From Verrucomicrobiota bacterium (lineage in GTDB: Bacteria; Verrucomicrobiota; Verrucomicrobiia; Chthoniobacterales; UBA10450): DNA of 8,415 nucleotides. The notes below the pieces were generated by a model. It made no database searches. It saw only the letters and a program-made list of their open reading frames with translations, and was not told the origin of the DNA. Positions 1-6,915 of the stretch are shown one piece after another. Location: assembly GCA_003217835.1 (NCBI GenBank), contig QHMQ01000007.1:1-8415 (forward strand). Reading direction: 5' to 3'. Both the position numbers and the translations under genes were made by a program. Position 1 is the stretch's first letter. The number at the start of each line of letters is the position of its first letter.

Positions 1-295
1 GATCGACAATCGTGCAAATCAAACTCAGCGTCGGCTCGGCATTGAAGATGTCGATCCAGGCCGTGGAGGGATCGGGAATCACAAGCATGTCGGAGGCATT
101 AATGACCTTCCAACCACGAATACTCGAGCCGTCGAAGCCGAGTCCTTCCGTAAAAATATCGTCGTTGTATTCGGTGAGCGTCGTGGTGAAATGCTGCCAC
201 GTCCCGGGCAGATCGGTGAATTTGAAGTCCACGAGTTTTACCTCGTGGTCTTTGATCATTTTGCTAACGTCGGATGGAGTTTTTTCTTTGGCCAT
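1..295 (-). CDS. glnA: Glutamine synthetase type I, N-terminal part (cut by window start)
   Basis: Glutamine synthetase makes glutamine from glutamate, ammonia and ATP in the cytoplasm and is the main entry point of ammonium assimilation. The 98 codons present read as the beta-Grasp N-terminal domain of a GS-I enzyme: a VDFKFTDLPG block near residues 22-31, then FDGSSIRGW at residues 54-62 and INASDM followed by PDPSTA at 65-79. These match the characteristic DGSS and SDM-PD blocks of bacterial GlnA. The catalytic C-terminal domain lies outside the window. The ATG at 295 fits the family's N-terminal length. I see no Shine-Dalgarno in front of it, and the leader is nearly G-free. The gene lies 154 bp downstream of glnB on the same strand, the classic glnB-glnA order, so co-transcription and PII-linked nitrogen control are likely (inferred). 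Confidence 0.95.
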   Translation of the reverse strand, partial: MAKEKTPSDVSKMIKDHEVKLVDFKFTDLPGTWQHFTTTLTEYNDDIFTEGLGFDGSSIRGWKVINASDMLVIPDPSTAWIDIFNAEPTLSLICTIVD

Positions 296-345
296 TGGGT
301 GCGGAGGTTAATTGTGTTGATGGTTGAGAGGTTGAAGAAATTGAA

Positions 346-377
346 TGGCTAAATCGCTAATCCACTAGATCACTAAA
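346..377. repeat. Degenerate 8-bp tandem repeat, four units
   Basis: Four consecutive octamers read on the plus strand as TGGCTAAA, TCGCTAAT, CCACTAGA and TCACTAAA, with consensus close to TCRCTAAA and every unit sharing the CTA core. The tract lies in the 154-bp glnB-glnA spacer, so it is in the transcript if the two genes are co-transcribed. The copies are short and imperfect. It could be a decayed microsatellite-like tract, a set of protein-binding half-sites, or partly chance in an AT-richer spacer. Confidence 0.5.
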
Positions 378-449
378 TGTCGTTTGAGATGCAACTCGCC
401 CCAGGGACGAATCGTTTGTTCGCAATTTTAGGAGATCGAGCGGCGCGCC

Positions 450-788
450 TCACACCGCTTTTTCGCCGATCTCTTCCGTGCGGATACGAACCGCGTGTTC
501 CACTGGAAGAACGAAAACTTTCCCGTCGCCGATCTTGCCGGTCTTAGCGGCGCGGACGACTTCGCTGACCGCTTTTTCGACCAGGTCGTCGGCGAGCACG
601 ACTTCCACTTTCACTTTGGGGAGAAAATCCACGGTATATTCGCTTCCGCGATAGATCTCGGTGTGGCCTTTCTGCCGGCCGAACCCTTTCACTTCCGTGA
701 CGGTCATCCCTTCAATTCCCAATTCGGCGAGTGCCTCTTTGACCTCTTCGAGTTTAAAAGGTTTGATGATCGCTTCCAGTTTTTTCAT
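450..788 (-). CDS. glnB: Nitrogen regulatory protein PII (GlnB family)
   Basis: PII is a small trimeric cytoplasmic signal protein that senses ATP/ADP, 2-oxoglutarate and, through uridylylation, glutamine. It then controls partners such as glutamine synthetase adenylylation, NtrB or the AmtB transporter. From the ATG at 788 the product is 112 aa, exactly the usual PII length, and begins MKKLEAIIKPFKL as in family members. The T-loop is intact: GFGRQKGHTE at residues 35-44 and the modifiable Tyr51 in SEYTVDF. The B-loop TGKIGDGK (83-90) and C-loop Arg101/Arg103 nucleotide contacts are also present. This start was chosen by family alignment. The frame stays open for 30 more codons upstream, but that extension has no PII similarity. 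No Shine-Dalgarno is visible. It lies upstream of glnA on the same strand. A glnK-type paralogue cannot be excluded, but the glnA linkage favours glnB. Confidence 0.96.
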   Translation of the reverse strand: MKKLEAIIKPFKLEEVKEALAELGIEGMTVTEVKGFGRQKGHTEIYRGSEYTVDFLPKVKVEVVLADDLVEKAVSEVVRAAKTGKIGDGKVFVLPVEHAVRIRTEEIGEKAV

Positions 789-833
789 GTCGGTGTAAAC
801 TCGGCGTCGCATCGTGCTTTGCAATTGAAAGCT

Positions 834-850
834 GAGCGCGGCACGCGCTC
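834..850. other. GC-rich hairpin in the glnB leader
   Basis: A perfect 7-bp inverted repeat, GAGCGCG/CGCGCTC, is separated by a 3-nt GCA loop and lies 46 bp upstream of the glnB ATG. If the candidate promoter at 850-878 is used, this hairpin would form at or near the 5' end of the glnB mRNA, where it could stabilise the transcript. No T-tract follows on either strand, so it is not a typical intrinsic terminator. The function is unknown. Confidence 0.45.
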
Positions 851-878
851 TCATAACAACGCCGAGCGAACGATGCAA
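850..878 (-). promoter_or_regulatory. Candidate glnB promoter (sigma70-like)
   Basis: On the minus strand TTGCAT (878-873) and TATGAG (855-850) are separated by 17 bp. They match the sigma70 consensus hexamers at 3 and 4 of 6 positions. Transcription would begin near 842, giving a leader of about 55 nt before the glnB ATG at 788. The match is modest, and the main supports are the ideal spacing and the overlap with the strong dyad at 861-893. I found no convincing sigma54 (GG-N10-GC type) site in this region. Confidence 0.28.
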
Positions 879-893
879 GCATCGTTTTTCGGC
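861..893. promoter_or_regulatory. Strong dyad (operator-like) upstream of glnB
   Basis: Perfect 8-bp arms AACGATGC (869-876) and GCATCGTT (879-886) flank a 2-nt AA centre. A second pair of arms, GCCGA (861-865) and TCGGC (889-893), extends the symmetry after a small internal mismatch. The tight 2-nt centre favours a DNA-level dimer-binding site over an RNA hairpin. It sits over the -35 and spacer of the candidate glnB promoter and about 120 bp from dnaE. A short T-run follows the inner arms in the plus direction, but no plus-strand gene lies upstream to terminate. The bound regulator, if any, is unknown. Confidence 0.45.
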
Positions 894-978
894 CCGTTAA
901 GCCTTGATGCGATGAAGGGTTAACGCGGTCTCTTATTCCGTGGCGCTCTCCAACTGTTCAGGTTTCAACGGCTTCGCC

Positions 979-1006
979 TTGCTGCCGCAATCGGCAAGTT
1001 TATAGT
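979..1006 (+). promoter_or_regulatory. Candidate dnaE promoter, very close to the start codon
   Basis: TTGCTG (979-984) and TATAGT (1001-1006) are separated by 16 bp. The -10 element matches TATAAT at 5 of 6 positions, while the -35 is weak at 3 of 6. The -10 ends only 8 bp before the dnaE ATG at 1015, so a transcript from it would start at or within a couple of bases of the A of the start codon. That fits the absence of a Shine-Dalgarno. An upstream promoter with a normal leader is possible but none stands out. Confidence 0.35.
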
Positions 1007-1014
1007 GAACGCGA

Positions 1015-4000
1015 ATGCCTCGCGACTCTTTCGTTCACCTGCATCTCCACACCGAGTATTCGCTGCTCGATGGCGCTATTCGAATAAAAGAGCTGATGAA
1101 AAAAGCGGTCGAATTGAAGATGCCCGCAGTCGCGATGACCGATCACGGCAATCTTTACGGCGCGATCGAATTTTATCAGGAAGCACAACGCGCCGGCGTC
1201 AAGCCGATCGTCGGCTGCGAAGCGTACATCGCGCCGCGTTCGCATAAAGATCGGTCGAGCTCGATGCGCGAGTCGGCCTATCACTTCACGTTGCTCGCGC
1301 GCGACGTAACCGGTTATCACAATCTGATTAAACTGATCTCGACCGCTCATCTCGATGGATTTCATTACCGGCCGCGGATCGATAAGGAACTTCTCGCACA
1401 GCATTCGGCGGGATTGATCGGACTCAGTGGTTGTCTGGCGAGCGAAGTGAACTGCGCGATCCAAGCGAACAAGATCGACGTTGCCAAACAAAGCGCGGCT
1501 GAGTATCGCGACATTCTCGGAGCGGAAAATTTCTTCATGGAGATGCACGACCACGGGATGGAAGAGCAGCGGCAATGCAATTGCGTTTTGCCAAAAATCG
1601 CAAAGGACTTGGGGGTCGGACTCGTCGCCGCAAACGATGTGCATTTCTTGCGACGGAGCGATCACGACGCACACGATGTGATGCTTTGCATCGGCACCGG
1701 AAAAATGGTGCAGGACGAAAACCGGATGCGTTACAAGCCGGAACTTTATTTCAAATCGCCAGAGGAGATGCGCGAAATCTTTCGCGATTTCCCCGAAGCG
1801 ATCGCGAATACTTTAAAAATCGCCGAGGGCTGCAATTTGGAGATTGAACTCGGAAAATCGAAGTATCCCGAGTATCCGGTCCCAGCGGGGATCTCACGCG
1901 AAGCGTACCTGCGCGATCTTTGCGCGAAAGGTTTGGAGCAGCGTTACGGCGACCGAGCGAAGACCGATAGTCAACCGCAACAACGTCTCGACTATGAACT
2001 TGGGGTCCTCGAGAAGACCGGATTCATCAGCTACATACTGATCGTTTGGGATTTCATCCACTTCGCCAAACAGCGCGGCATTCCGGTCGGCCCGGGCCGT
2101 GGGTCGGCTGCGGGTTCACTCGTTGCATACGTTCTTGGCATTACCGACATCGATCCGCTGCAATACGGATTGATTTTTGAACGTTTCTTGAATCCGGATC
2201 GCATCTCTCCGCCGGATATTGATGTCGATTTCTGCGAGGCGCGTCGCGGCGAAGTGCTCGAATACGTGCGGCAGAAATATGGCGAACGTCGCGTCGCCCA
2301 GATCATTACCTTCGGCAAATTGAAAGCAAAGAGCGTAGTGCGCGATGTTGGCCGCGTGATGGGACTGAGCTATCGCGACGCCGATCGCATCGCAAAGATG
2401 ATTCCGAACGAGTTGAACATCACCCTCGACTCGGCTGCGGAAAAAAACGTGGAACTGAAACGGGCCATAGCCACCGAGCCGCAAACGAAGCAACTGTTTG
2501 AGTACGGAAAAATTCTCGAAGGCTTATCGCGCAACGCCGGTGTGCACGCGGCTGGTGTCGTTATTGCCGATCGCGATCTCACCGACTACATCCCGCTTTG
2601 CCGCGATGTGAAGGGCAACGATGTCATCAGCCAATATCCGATGGGACCGCTGAACGACCTCGGGCTGCTGAAGATGGATTTCCTCGGGTTAAAGACCCTG
2701 ACCGTGATCGAGGACACGCTGGCGTTGATCCACAAACGGGAGCCGGAATTTTCGCTGAAGAGTATTTCACTCAACGATGAGGATTCATTTGCGCTCTACA
2801 ACCGCGGAGAAACGATCGGCCTCTTCCAAATGGAATCCGGAGGCATGACCAGCACGGCAAAGCAGTTCGATGTGCGGAAAATCGACGACATCATCGCGTT
2901 GATCGCGCTTTATCGACCAGGGCCGATGGATCTGATCGGCGATTACATCAAGCGTAAAAGAGGCCTGATGAAGATCAGGTACGAACACCCACTGCTCCAG
3001 GAAATCTGCGCCGAAACTTACGGCGTCATGATTTACCAGGAGCAGGTCATGGCCGCGGCAAGCAGACTCGCCGGCTACTCACTCGCGCAAGGCGACCTTC
3101 TCCGGCGCGCCATGGGCAAAAAGGATAAGGAGAAGATGGCGAAGGAGAGAAAAAATTTCATCGAGGGCTGTGCGCGCACCAACAAAATCCCGGAAAAAAA
3201 AGCAAATGCGATCTTCGATTTACTTGAAAAATTCGCTGGCTACGGATTTAACAAGAGCCACAGCGCGGCCTACGGCTTGATCAGTTATCACACCGCTTAT
3301 TTGAAAGCGCATTACCCGGTTGAATTCATGGCCGGTCTGCTCAGCAATGAGATCAATAATACCGAGAAAATCTCGGTCTTCGTAGGCGAATGCAAACGCA
3401 TGGGCATATCAATCCTGCCGCCGGACGTCAATCGTAGCGGCTTGAAATTTATTCCTGAAATGCGGCAGGCCCCTCAGCGCCCCGATAATCGCGACGCAGA
3501 GGTCGCTCCCAAATTCAATGCCATTCGCTATGGCCTTGCTGCGATCAAACATGTTGGAACAGGCGCGATGGAAGCGGCCATTCGTGAGCGCGAGCAGCGA
3601 GGAGATTTTCGTTCGCTGGAAGATTTTTGCAGCCGGCTTGATTCACGCATTGCCAATCGCAAAATGCTGGAAAGCTTGGTCAAAGGCGGCGCTTTTGATT
3701 TTCTTGGCCGCGATCGCGCCGAACTTTTTGCCCGCATTGACGAGGCATTGACCGCATCCGCCGCCGCCCAACGGGACCGCGTTGCTGGTCAAGTTTCGCT
3801 ATTCGATGAGACAACCGCGCCCACAACCTCGAGAAAAAGATTGATCGTTCCATGGAGCGAGCATGAAAAGCTTTCCTACGAAAAAGAGCTGCTCGGTTTT
3901 TACGTTAGCGGACATCCACTCGACGCGTATGCCGCTGCTTTCGCAGCGAAAAATTATCGGACCATTGCTTCGTTAGGCGATCTCGACGACCGCGCGTCAT

Positions 4001-4533
4001 TCAAAATTGCCGGGGCACTTGTGCAGATCGACAAAAAATTTACAAGGAGAGAGGGTAAGCCGTTCGCGGTCGTATGGGTCGAAGATTTGAGTGGCACGCT
4101 GGAGGTGGTTCTCTGGAATGAGGTTTATGTGAAGGTCGCAGACGCTCTCGCGCCAGGACGCGTTGTGGAAATTCGAGGCACGCTCGATAAACGCGACGAC
4201 ACTGTCCGCGCCACAGCTGACAACGTGACGACGCCGACGCCAGGAAAAGCGAATGGAGCGGCTGCGAATGAAGAATCGGCATGTACATCCCAAGAACCGA
4301 CCGTGTTTTTGCAATTTTCCTCCGCGACCACGAGCAACGAATTGCGCGAGGTCCGCGAGATTCTGGCCAGCTCACCGGGCCGTCGCCCGGTTCAGTTGCT
4401 GTTTGATCGCGCAACCGGCAATTCCTTGCGCGTGGATGCTGGCGCGGATTTCTGTGTCGATCTTACACGCGATCTCGAGGAAAGGCTTTCCCGCTGGCTT
4501 GTCGGGCCGAAGCCGGCACGACGAAACGCCTAA
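1015..4533 (+). CDS. dnaE: DNA polymerase III alpha subunit (replicative polymerase, DnaE1 type)
   Basis: This is the catalytic subunit of the chromosomal replicase, adding dNTPs to the primer at the fork. The product is 1172 aa (E. coli DnaE 1160). The PHP domain comes first (about 5-275), with HLHLHTEYS at 8-16, TDHGN at 42-46, E69, C140 and DVH at 208-210. The polymerase core follows: GPGRGSAAGS (359-368), the catalytic pair in PDIDVDF (D401, D403), the third aspartate in KMDFLGL (D555), RPGPMD (634-639) and FNKSHSAAYG (745-754). Further on are a helix-hairpin-helix region near 840-900, a beta-clamp peptide QVSLF at 926-930, an OB fold about 996-1072, an Ala/Thr-rich linker and a C-terminal tau-binding-type domain from about 1098. 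An in-frame TGA at 1006-1008 makes the ATG at 1015 the first possible start. A short extra loop near 815-832 is lineage-specific. No frameshift is seen. Confidence 0.98.
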   Translation: MPRDSFVHLHLHTEYSLLDGAIRIKELMKKAVELKMPAVAMTDHGNLYGAIEFYQEAQRAGVKPIVGCEAYIAPRSHKDRSSSMRESAYHFTLLARDVTGYHNLIKLISTAHLDGFHYRPRIDKELLAQHSAGLIGLSGCLASEVNCAIQANKIDVAKQSAAEYRDILGAENFFMEMHDHGMEEQRQCNCVLPKIAKDLGVGLVAANDVHFLRRSDHDAHDVMLCIGTGKMVQDENRMRYKPELYFKSPEEMREIFRDFPEAIANTLKIAEGCNLEIELGKSKYPEYPVPAGISREAYLRDLCAKGLEQRYGDRAKTDSQPQQRLDYELGVLEKTGFISYILIVWDFIHFAKQRGIPVGPGRGSAAGSLVAYVLGITDIDPLQYGLIFERFLNPDRISPPDIDVDFCEARRGEVLEYVRQKYGERRVAQIITFGKLKAKSVVRDVGRVMGLSYRDADRIAKMIPNELNITLDSAAEKNVELKRAIATEPQTKQLFEYGKILEGLSRNAGVHAAGVVIADRDLTDYIPLCRDVKGNDVISQYPMGPLNDLGLLKMDFLGLKTLTVIEDTLALIHKREPEFSLKSISLNDEDSFALYNRGETIGLFQMESGGMTSTAKQFDVRKIDDIIALIALYRPGPMDLIGDYIKRKRGLMKIRYEHPLLQEICAETYGVMIYQEQVMAAASRLAGYSLAQGDLLRRAMGKKDKEKMAKERKNFIEGCARTNKIPEKKANAIFDLLEKFAGYGFNKSHSAAYGLISYHTAYLKAHYPVEFMAGLLSNEINNTEKISVFVGECKRMGISILPPDVNRSGLKFIPEMRQAPQRPDNRDAEVAPKFNAIRYGLAAIKHVGTGAMEAAIREREQRGDFRSLEDFCSRLDSRIANRKMLESLVKGGAFDFLGRDRAELFARIDEALTASAAAQRDRVAGQVSLFDETTAPTTSRKRLIVPWSEHEKLSYEKELLGFYVSGHPLDAYAAAFAAKNYRTIASLGDLDDRASFKIAGALVQIDKKFTRREGKPFAVVWVEDLSGTLEVVLWNEVYVKVADALAPGRVVEIRGTLDKRDDTVRATADNVTTPTPGKANGAAANEESACTSQEPTVFLQFSSATTSNELREVREILASSPGRRPVQLLFDRATGNSLRVDAGADFCVDLTRDLEERLSRWLVGPKPARRNA

Positions 4534-4552
4534 CGTCGTTTCGCGCGTTTTT
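4519..4552 (+). terminator. Probable intrinsic terminator of dnaE, spanning its stop codon
   Basis: CGAAACG (4522-4528) pairs perfectly with CGTTTCG (4537-4543) across an 8-nt loop, and two more C-G pairs form beyond a single bulged A (4519-4520 with 4544-4545). Five T residues follow at 4548-4552. The dnaE TAA (4531-4533) lies inside the loop, and the whole structure overlaps the last codons of the converging AsmA-like gene. In the minus direction no T-run follows, so it would act only on dnaE transcripts. The stem is short and only moderately GC-rich. Confidence 0.45.
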
Positions 4553-6821
4553 GCGGTTTGACCGGCTCAGGGCGCGGATGCACGCCAAGCAATAAAGTTT
4601 TCTCATCCGGGCCCGTACCCAAACAAAGCGGCAGTTCTCGCGCTGTAATGTTCAAGATCAAAGCGCCGTTTGATTCAATGCCCGTCGGCTCCTTCAAATT
4701 CATCGTCCAATCGGGCTGGAAGAGTCCTCCGCGAAACTCAAGCTCTGCGATTACAGGCGCGAGGGTTTCGGCAACGGATTCGATTTGGATCTTGCCCACG
4801 CAATCGATCGCGCGCGGCCTCAAATCAAAGATCGGCGTTGATGCGGCAATCTTGATCGCAAGTGCGCTTGTATCCTGATAATCGATCTCACCGCGAAACG
4901 AAAGATCGACATCTTTCGCTACAGCAGCGAACAAATTCAGCGACGCGCGAGTTCCATTTAAAGTAATCCAACCACTCGCTTCCGTCAGATTTAGGAAAGT
5001 ATTCTGCAATTTTCCGTTCAGTAGCTGGGCGTCGCCAATGAGGCGGGGGTGTTGCAAGGTATCGGAAAGAGAAAGTTTTCCACTCAGAATACCATCGCGG
5101 AAAATCTCGGGATGAAAAAACTGAGGCACGTTCGCGAGAAAGATTGACGGAAAATCGACTGTAAGATCGACCGGAGAGACCAGAAATGCGTTCCAACTCG
5201 TTCCGACCGGCAACCGGAATTTGGCGGTGAAATTAATCGAACTCGAACCGGATAAACCGATCGTGCCGTGAGCGTCCCAGCTGTTGGAATCGATTCTCGC
5301 CTGAATATCGGCCGGCGTTGGTTTGATATTGTTTTCGCCGGGGCCGCGGAAGATCGACAAATATTCTGCCAAATTGCCGATGGTGGCGCTGAGCGTGCCG
5401 GAATAGCCATGTCCACGAGACAGGTCGATTTTTCCTTGCACGTGCAAGAGATCGCTTTTTCGCTTTAGCTCCAGCTGTTCAAATTCCAACTCCGTTGCTT
5501 TTAAATTCAGCTTCGCGTTTAAGGTGTCGACCGCGGTTTTGAAAACTCTGAGTGATGCACCATTCGCCGTGAGCTGGCCGCCGATTTTGCGATCGCGCGC
5601 GTTCATCGCTCCGTCGATGACAATTTCTCCGCCGAAATCACCCGGATCGGCACCAAAAAGACTGGCGAAATCGCCAAGATTATTGATCGAAGCAGCGATG
5701 TCTCCACGAAAATCCGGACTCAGCCAGTCTGATGAATTGGAGGGGAAAGAGGCTTCGCCACTCAAAGTGAGCTGGTTTGTTTTTTGCTTTATATAAAGCT
5801 GTTGGAGTTGGATCTGCCGATTGTAGAGCGCAGCACCGAACATGATCGCTTCGGCCGTGCGGTTCCGCCAGGTAAGCCCGGTCAGTTCAGTCCAGAGCGA
5901 TGCCGTCGCCCGAGCCGACTCCCGCGAGTTTCCACGAAAAGTGAAATTGCAGGCATGAAGCAAACCGTCGACACGATCGGTGAATCCGATTGCCTCCGAG
6001 GTTTGGGCAAGAGAAATGTCAGTAGCTGATCCGGCAATTTTCCAATTGGAATGGGGCGAGCGCCACTCATGCGAGATGCTTGCGCGAAGCTTTCCGCCGA
6101 ACGCATCGACATCAAATTCCAGGCCGATGCGTTGCTTTCCAATGCGAGACAAATCAGCCGTGATGGATTGGAGGTCGAGGCCTCGCGTTAAGGTGAGCCC
6201 AGCAAGGGTCAGGCGATTGCCCTGCCAGCCAGTTGAACCGCGCAGTTGTGAAAAAGTTTGCCGAAACCAGGGCGATGCAACCATGATCTCGGTCGCGTTA
6301 AAGCGACCCGCCTCGGTCTCGCTCATGGACAGGAAACCATTTCGCAGCAAAATCACTGTCGGCCCGTCTTCAACACGTAGATCCGAGCTGGTGACGCTAA
6401 GATTCTGGGGAAACAATTTGTGCAGCGTCGCCCAGCCACGCTGGGTTATCGCTCGTCCGGTTGGATGGCTGCGGCGGAGATCCCCACGCAATTGTTGAAT
6501 CGAAAGATTGCGAAGGGCATGGCCGCGGTCGCGCAGCAAGATCCTCTTGAGATTTAAATCGAGGCTCGCTTGTGTCGCAGTGAGATCGATGTGGAATGCG
6601 TTCTCGGGGGCGCTCGTGATGTGAAGACCACGGAGTACTACCGGACGCAAGATTGGCGCGTCTATCTTGTCGATCTTGACAATTAGCCCTTCCTGCCGCG
6701 CCTTCCACCAAACCCACAACCGAAGACCGTTGGAAACGGCGAACGGATTAAACCAAATTGCGAACAGCGCCGCCAGCAAGAGGAATAGGACACCGAGCAA
6801 AAATCTTGTTCTCCACGGCAC
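4530..6821 (-). CDS. AsmA/TamB-like membrane-anchored beta-rich envelope protein
   Basis: The 763-aa product has an N-terminal membrane anchor (about residues 6-24, RFLLGVLFLLLAALFAIWF) after a short basic start. A long region with an alternating polar/hydrophobic beta pattern follows and resembles AsmA, TamB and YdbH proteins. These are inner-membrane-anchored hydrophobic-groove proteins linked to phospholipid transport to, or assembly of, the outer membrane. Typical blocks are GGEIVIDGAMNARDRKIGG (397-415) and a GKLSLSDTLQHPRLIGDAQL stretch (581-600), followed by NLTEASGWITLNG (611-623). No recognisable TamB C-terminal domain is seen, and the protein ends in a Lys/Arg-rich tail (KPQKRAKRR). 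The start is GTG at 6821. An in-frame TAA four codons upstream rules out longer forms. It follows the DUF4230-like gene by 94 bp on the same strand, and its TAG overlaps the dnaE TAA. The exact family and cargo are uncertain. Confidence 0.65.
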   Translation of the reverse strand: MPWRTRFLLGVLFLLLAALFAIWFNPFAVSNGLRLWVWWKARQEGLIVKIDKIDAPILRPVVLRGLHITSAPENAFHIDLTATQASLDLNLKRILLRDRGHALRNLSIQQLRGDLRRSHPTGRAITQRGWATLHKLFPQNLSVTSSDLRVEDGPTVILLRNGFLSMSETEAGRFNATEIMVASPWFRQTFSQLRGSTGWQGNRLTLAGLTLTRGLDLQSITADLSRIGKQRIGLEFDVDAFGGKLRASISHEWRSPHSNWKIAGSATDISLAQTSEAIGFTDRVDGLLHACNFTFRGNSRESARATASLWTELTGLTWRNRTAEAIMFGAALYNRQIQLQQLYIKQKTNQLTLSGEASFPSNSSDWLSPDFRGDIAASINNLGDFASLFGADPGDFGGEIVIDGAMNARDRKIGGQLTANGASLRVFKTAVDTLNAKLNLKATELEFEQLELKRKSDLLHVQGKIDLSRGHGYSGTLSATIGNLAEYLSIFRGPGENNIKPTPADIQARIDSNSWDAHGTIGLSGSSSINFTAKFRLPVGTSWNAFLVSPVDLTVDFPSIFLANVPQFFHPEIFRDGILSGKLSLSDTLQHPRLIGDAQLLNGKLQNTFLNLTEASGWITLNGTRASLNLFAAVAKDVDLSFRGEIDYQDTSALAIKIAASTPIFDLRPRAIDCVGKIQIESVAETLAPVIAELEFRGGLFQPDWTMNLKEPTGIESNGALILNITARELPLCLGTGPDEKTLLLGVHPRPEPVKPQKRAKRR

Positions 6822-6915
6822 GACATTGCTTTAGCCGTAAATTGCTGGCCTGACGAGTGAATGGTGCCTGGTGAAGAACATTTGCTCACTGGTTTTTGAT
6901 CGCTCGCATCGGTCA

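Noticed and set aside
346..377. CRISPR array
   Set aside because: The units are 8 bp, degenerate and contiguous with no spacers, and no cas gene is nearby.
789..878. N-terminal extension of glnB by 30 codons
   Set aside because: PII proteins start at MKK and are 112 aa. The extension would be encoded by the leader hairpin and dyad and shows no family similarity.
495..923. Plus-strand open frame of 142 codons opposite glnB
   Set aside because: It is antisense to a clearly identified PII gene. The Phe/His-rich product is what the reverse complement of PII codons gives.
1000..1674. Long minus-strand open frame (224 codons) opposite the start of dnaE
   Set aside because: It lies wholly antisense to the conserved PHP domain of dnaE, has no recognisable domain, and is explained by the codon bias of the opposite strand.
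5980..6498. Plus-strand open frame of 172 codons inside the AsmA-like gene
   Set aside because: It is antisense to a continuous 763-aa reading frame with a coherent membrane anchor and beta pattern.
6856..6898. Terminator-like hairpin with a T-run in the plus direction between the two envelope genes
   Set aside because: The stem has only 5+3 pairs with a 4-nt bulge and a long loop, and no plus-strand gene lies upstream for it to terminate.
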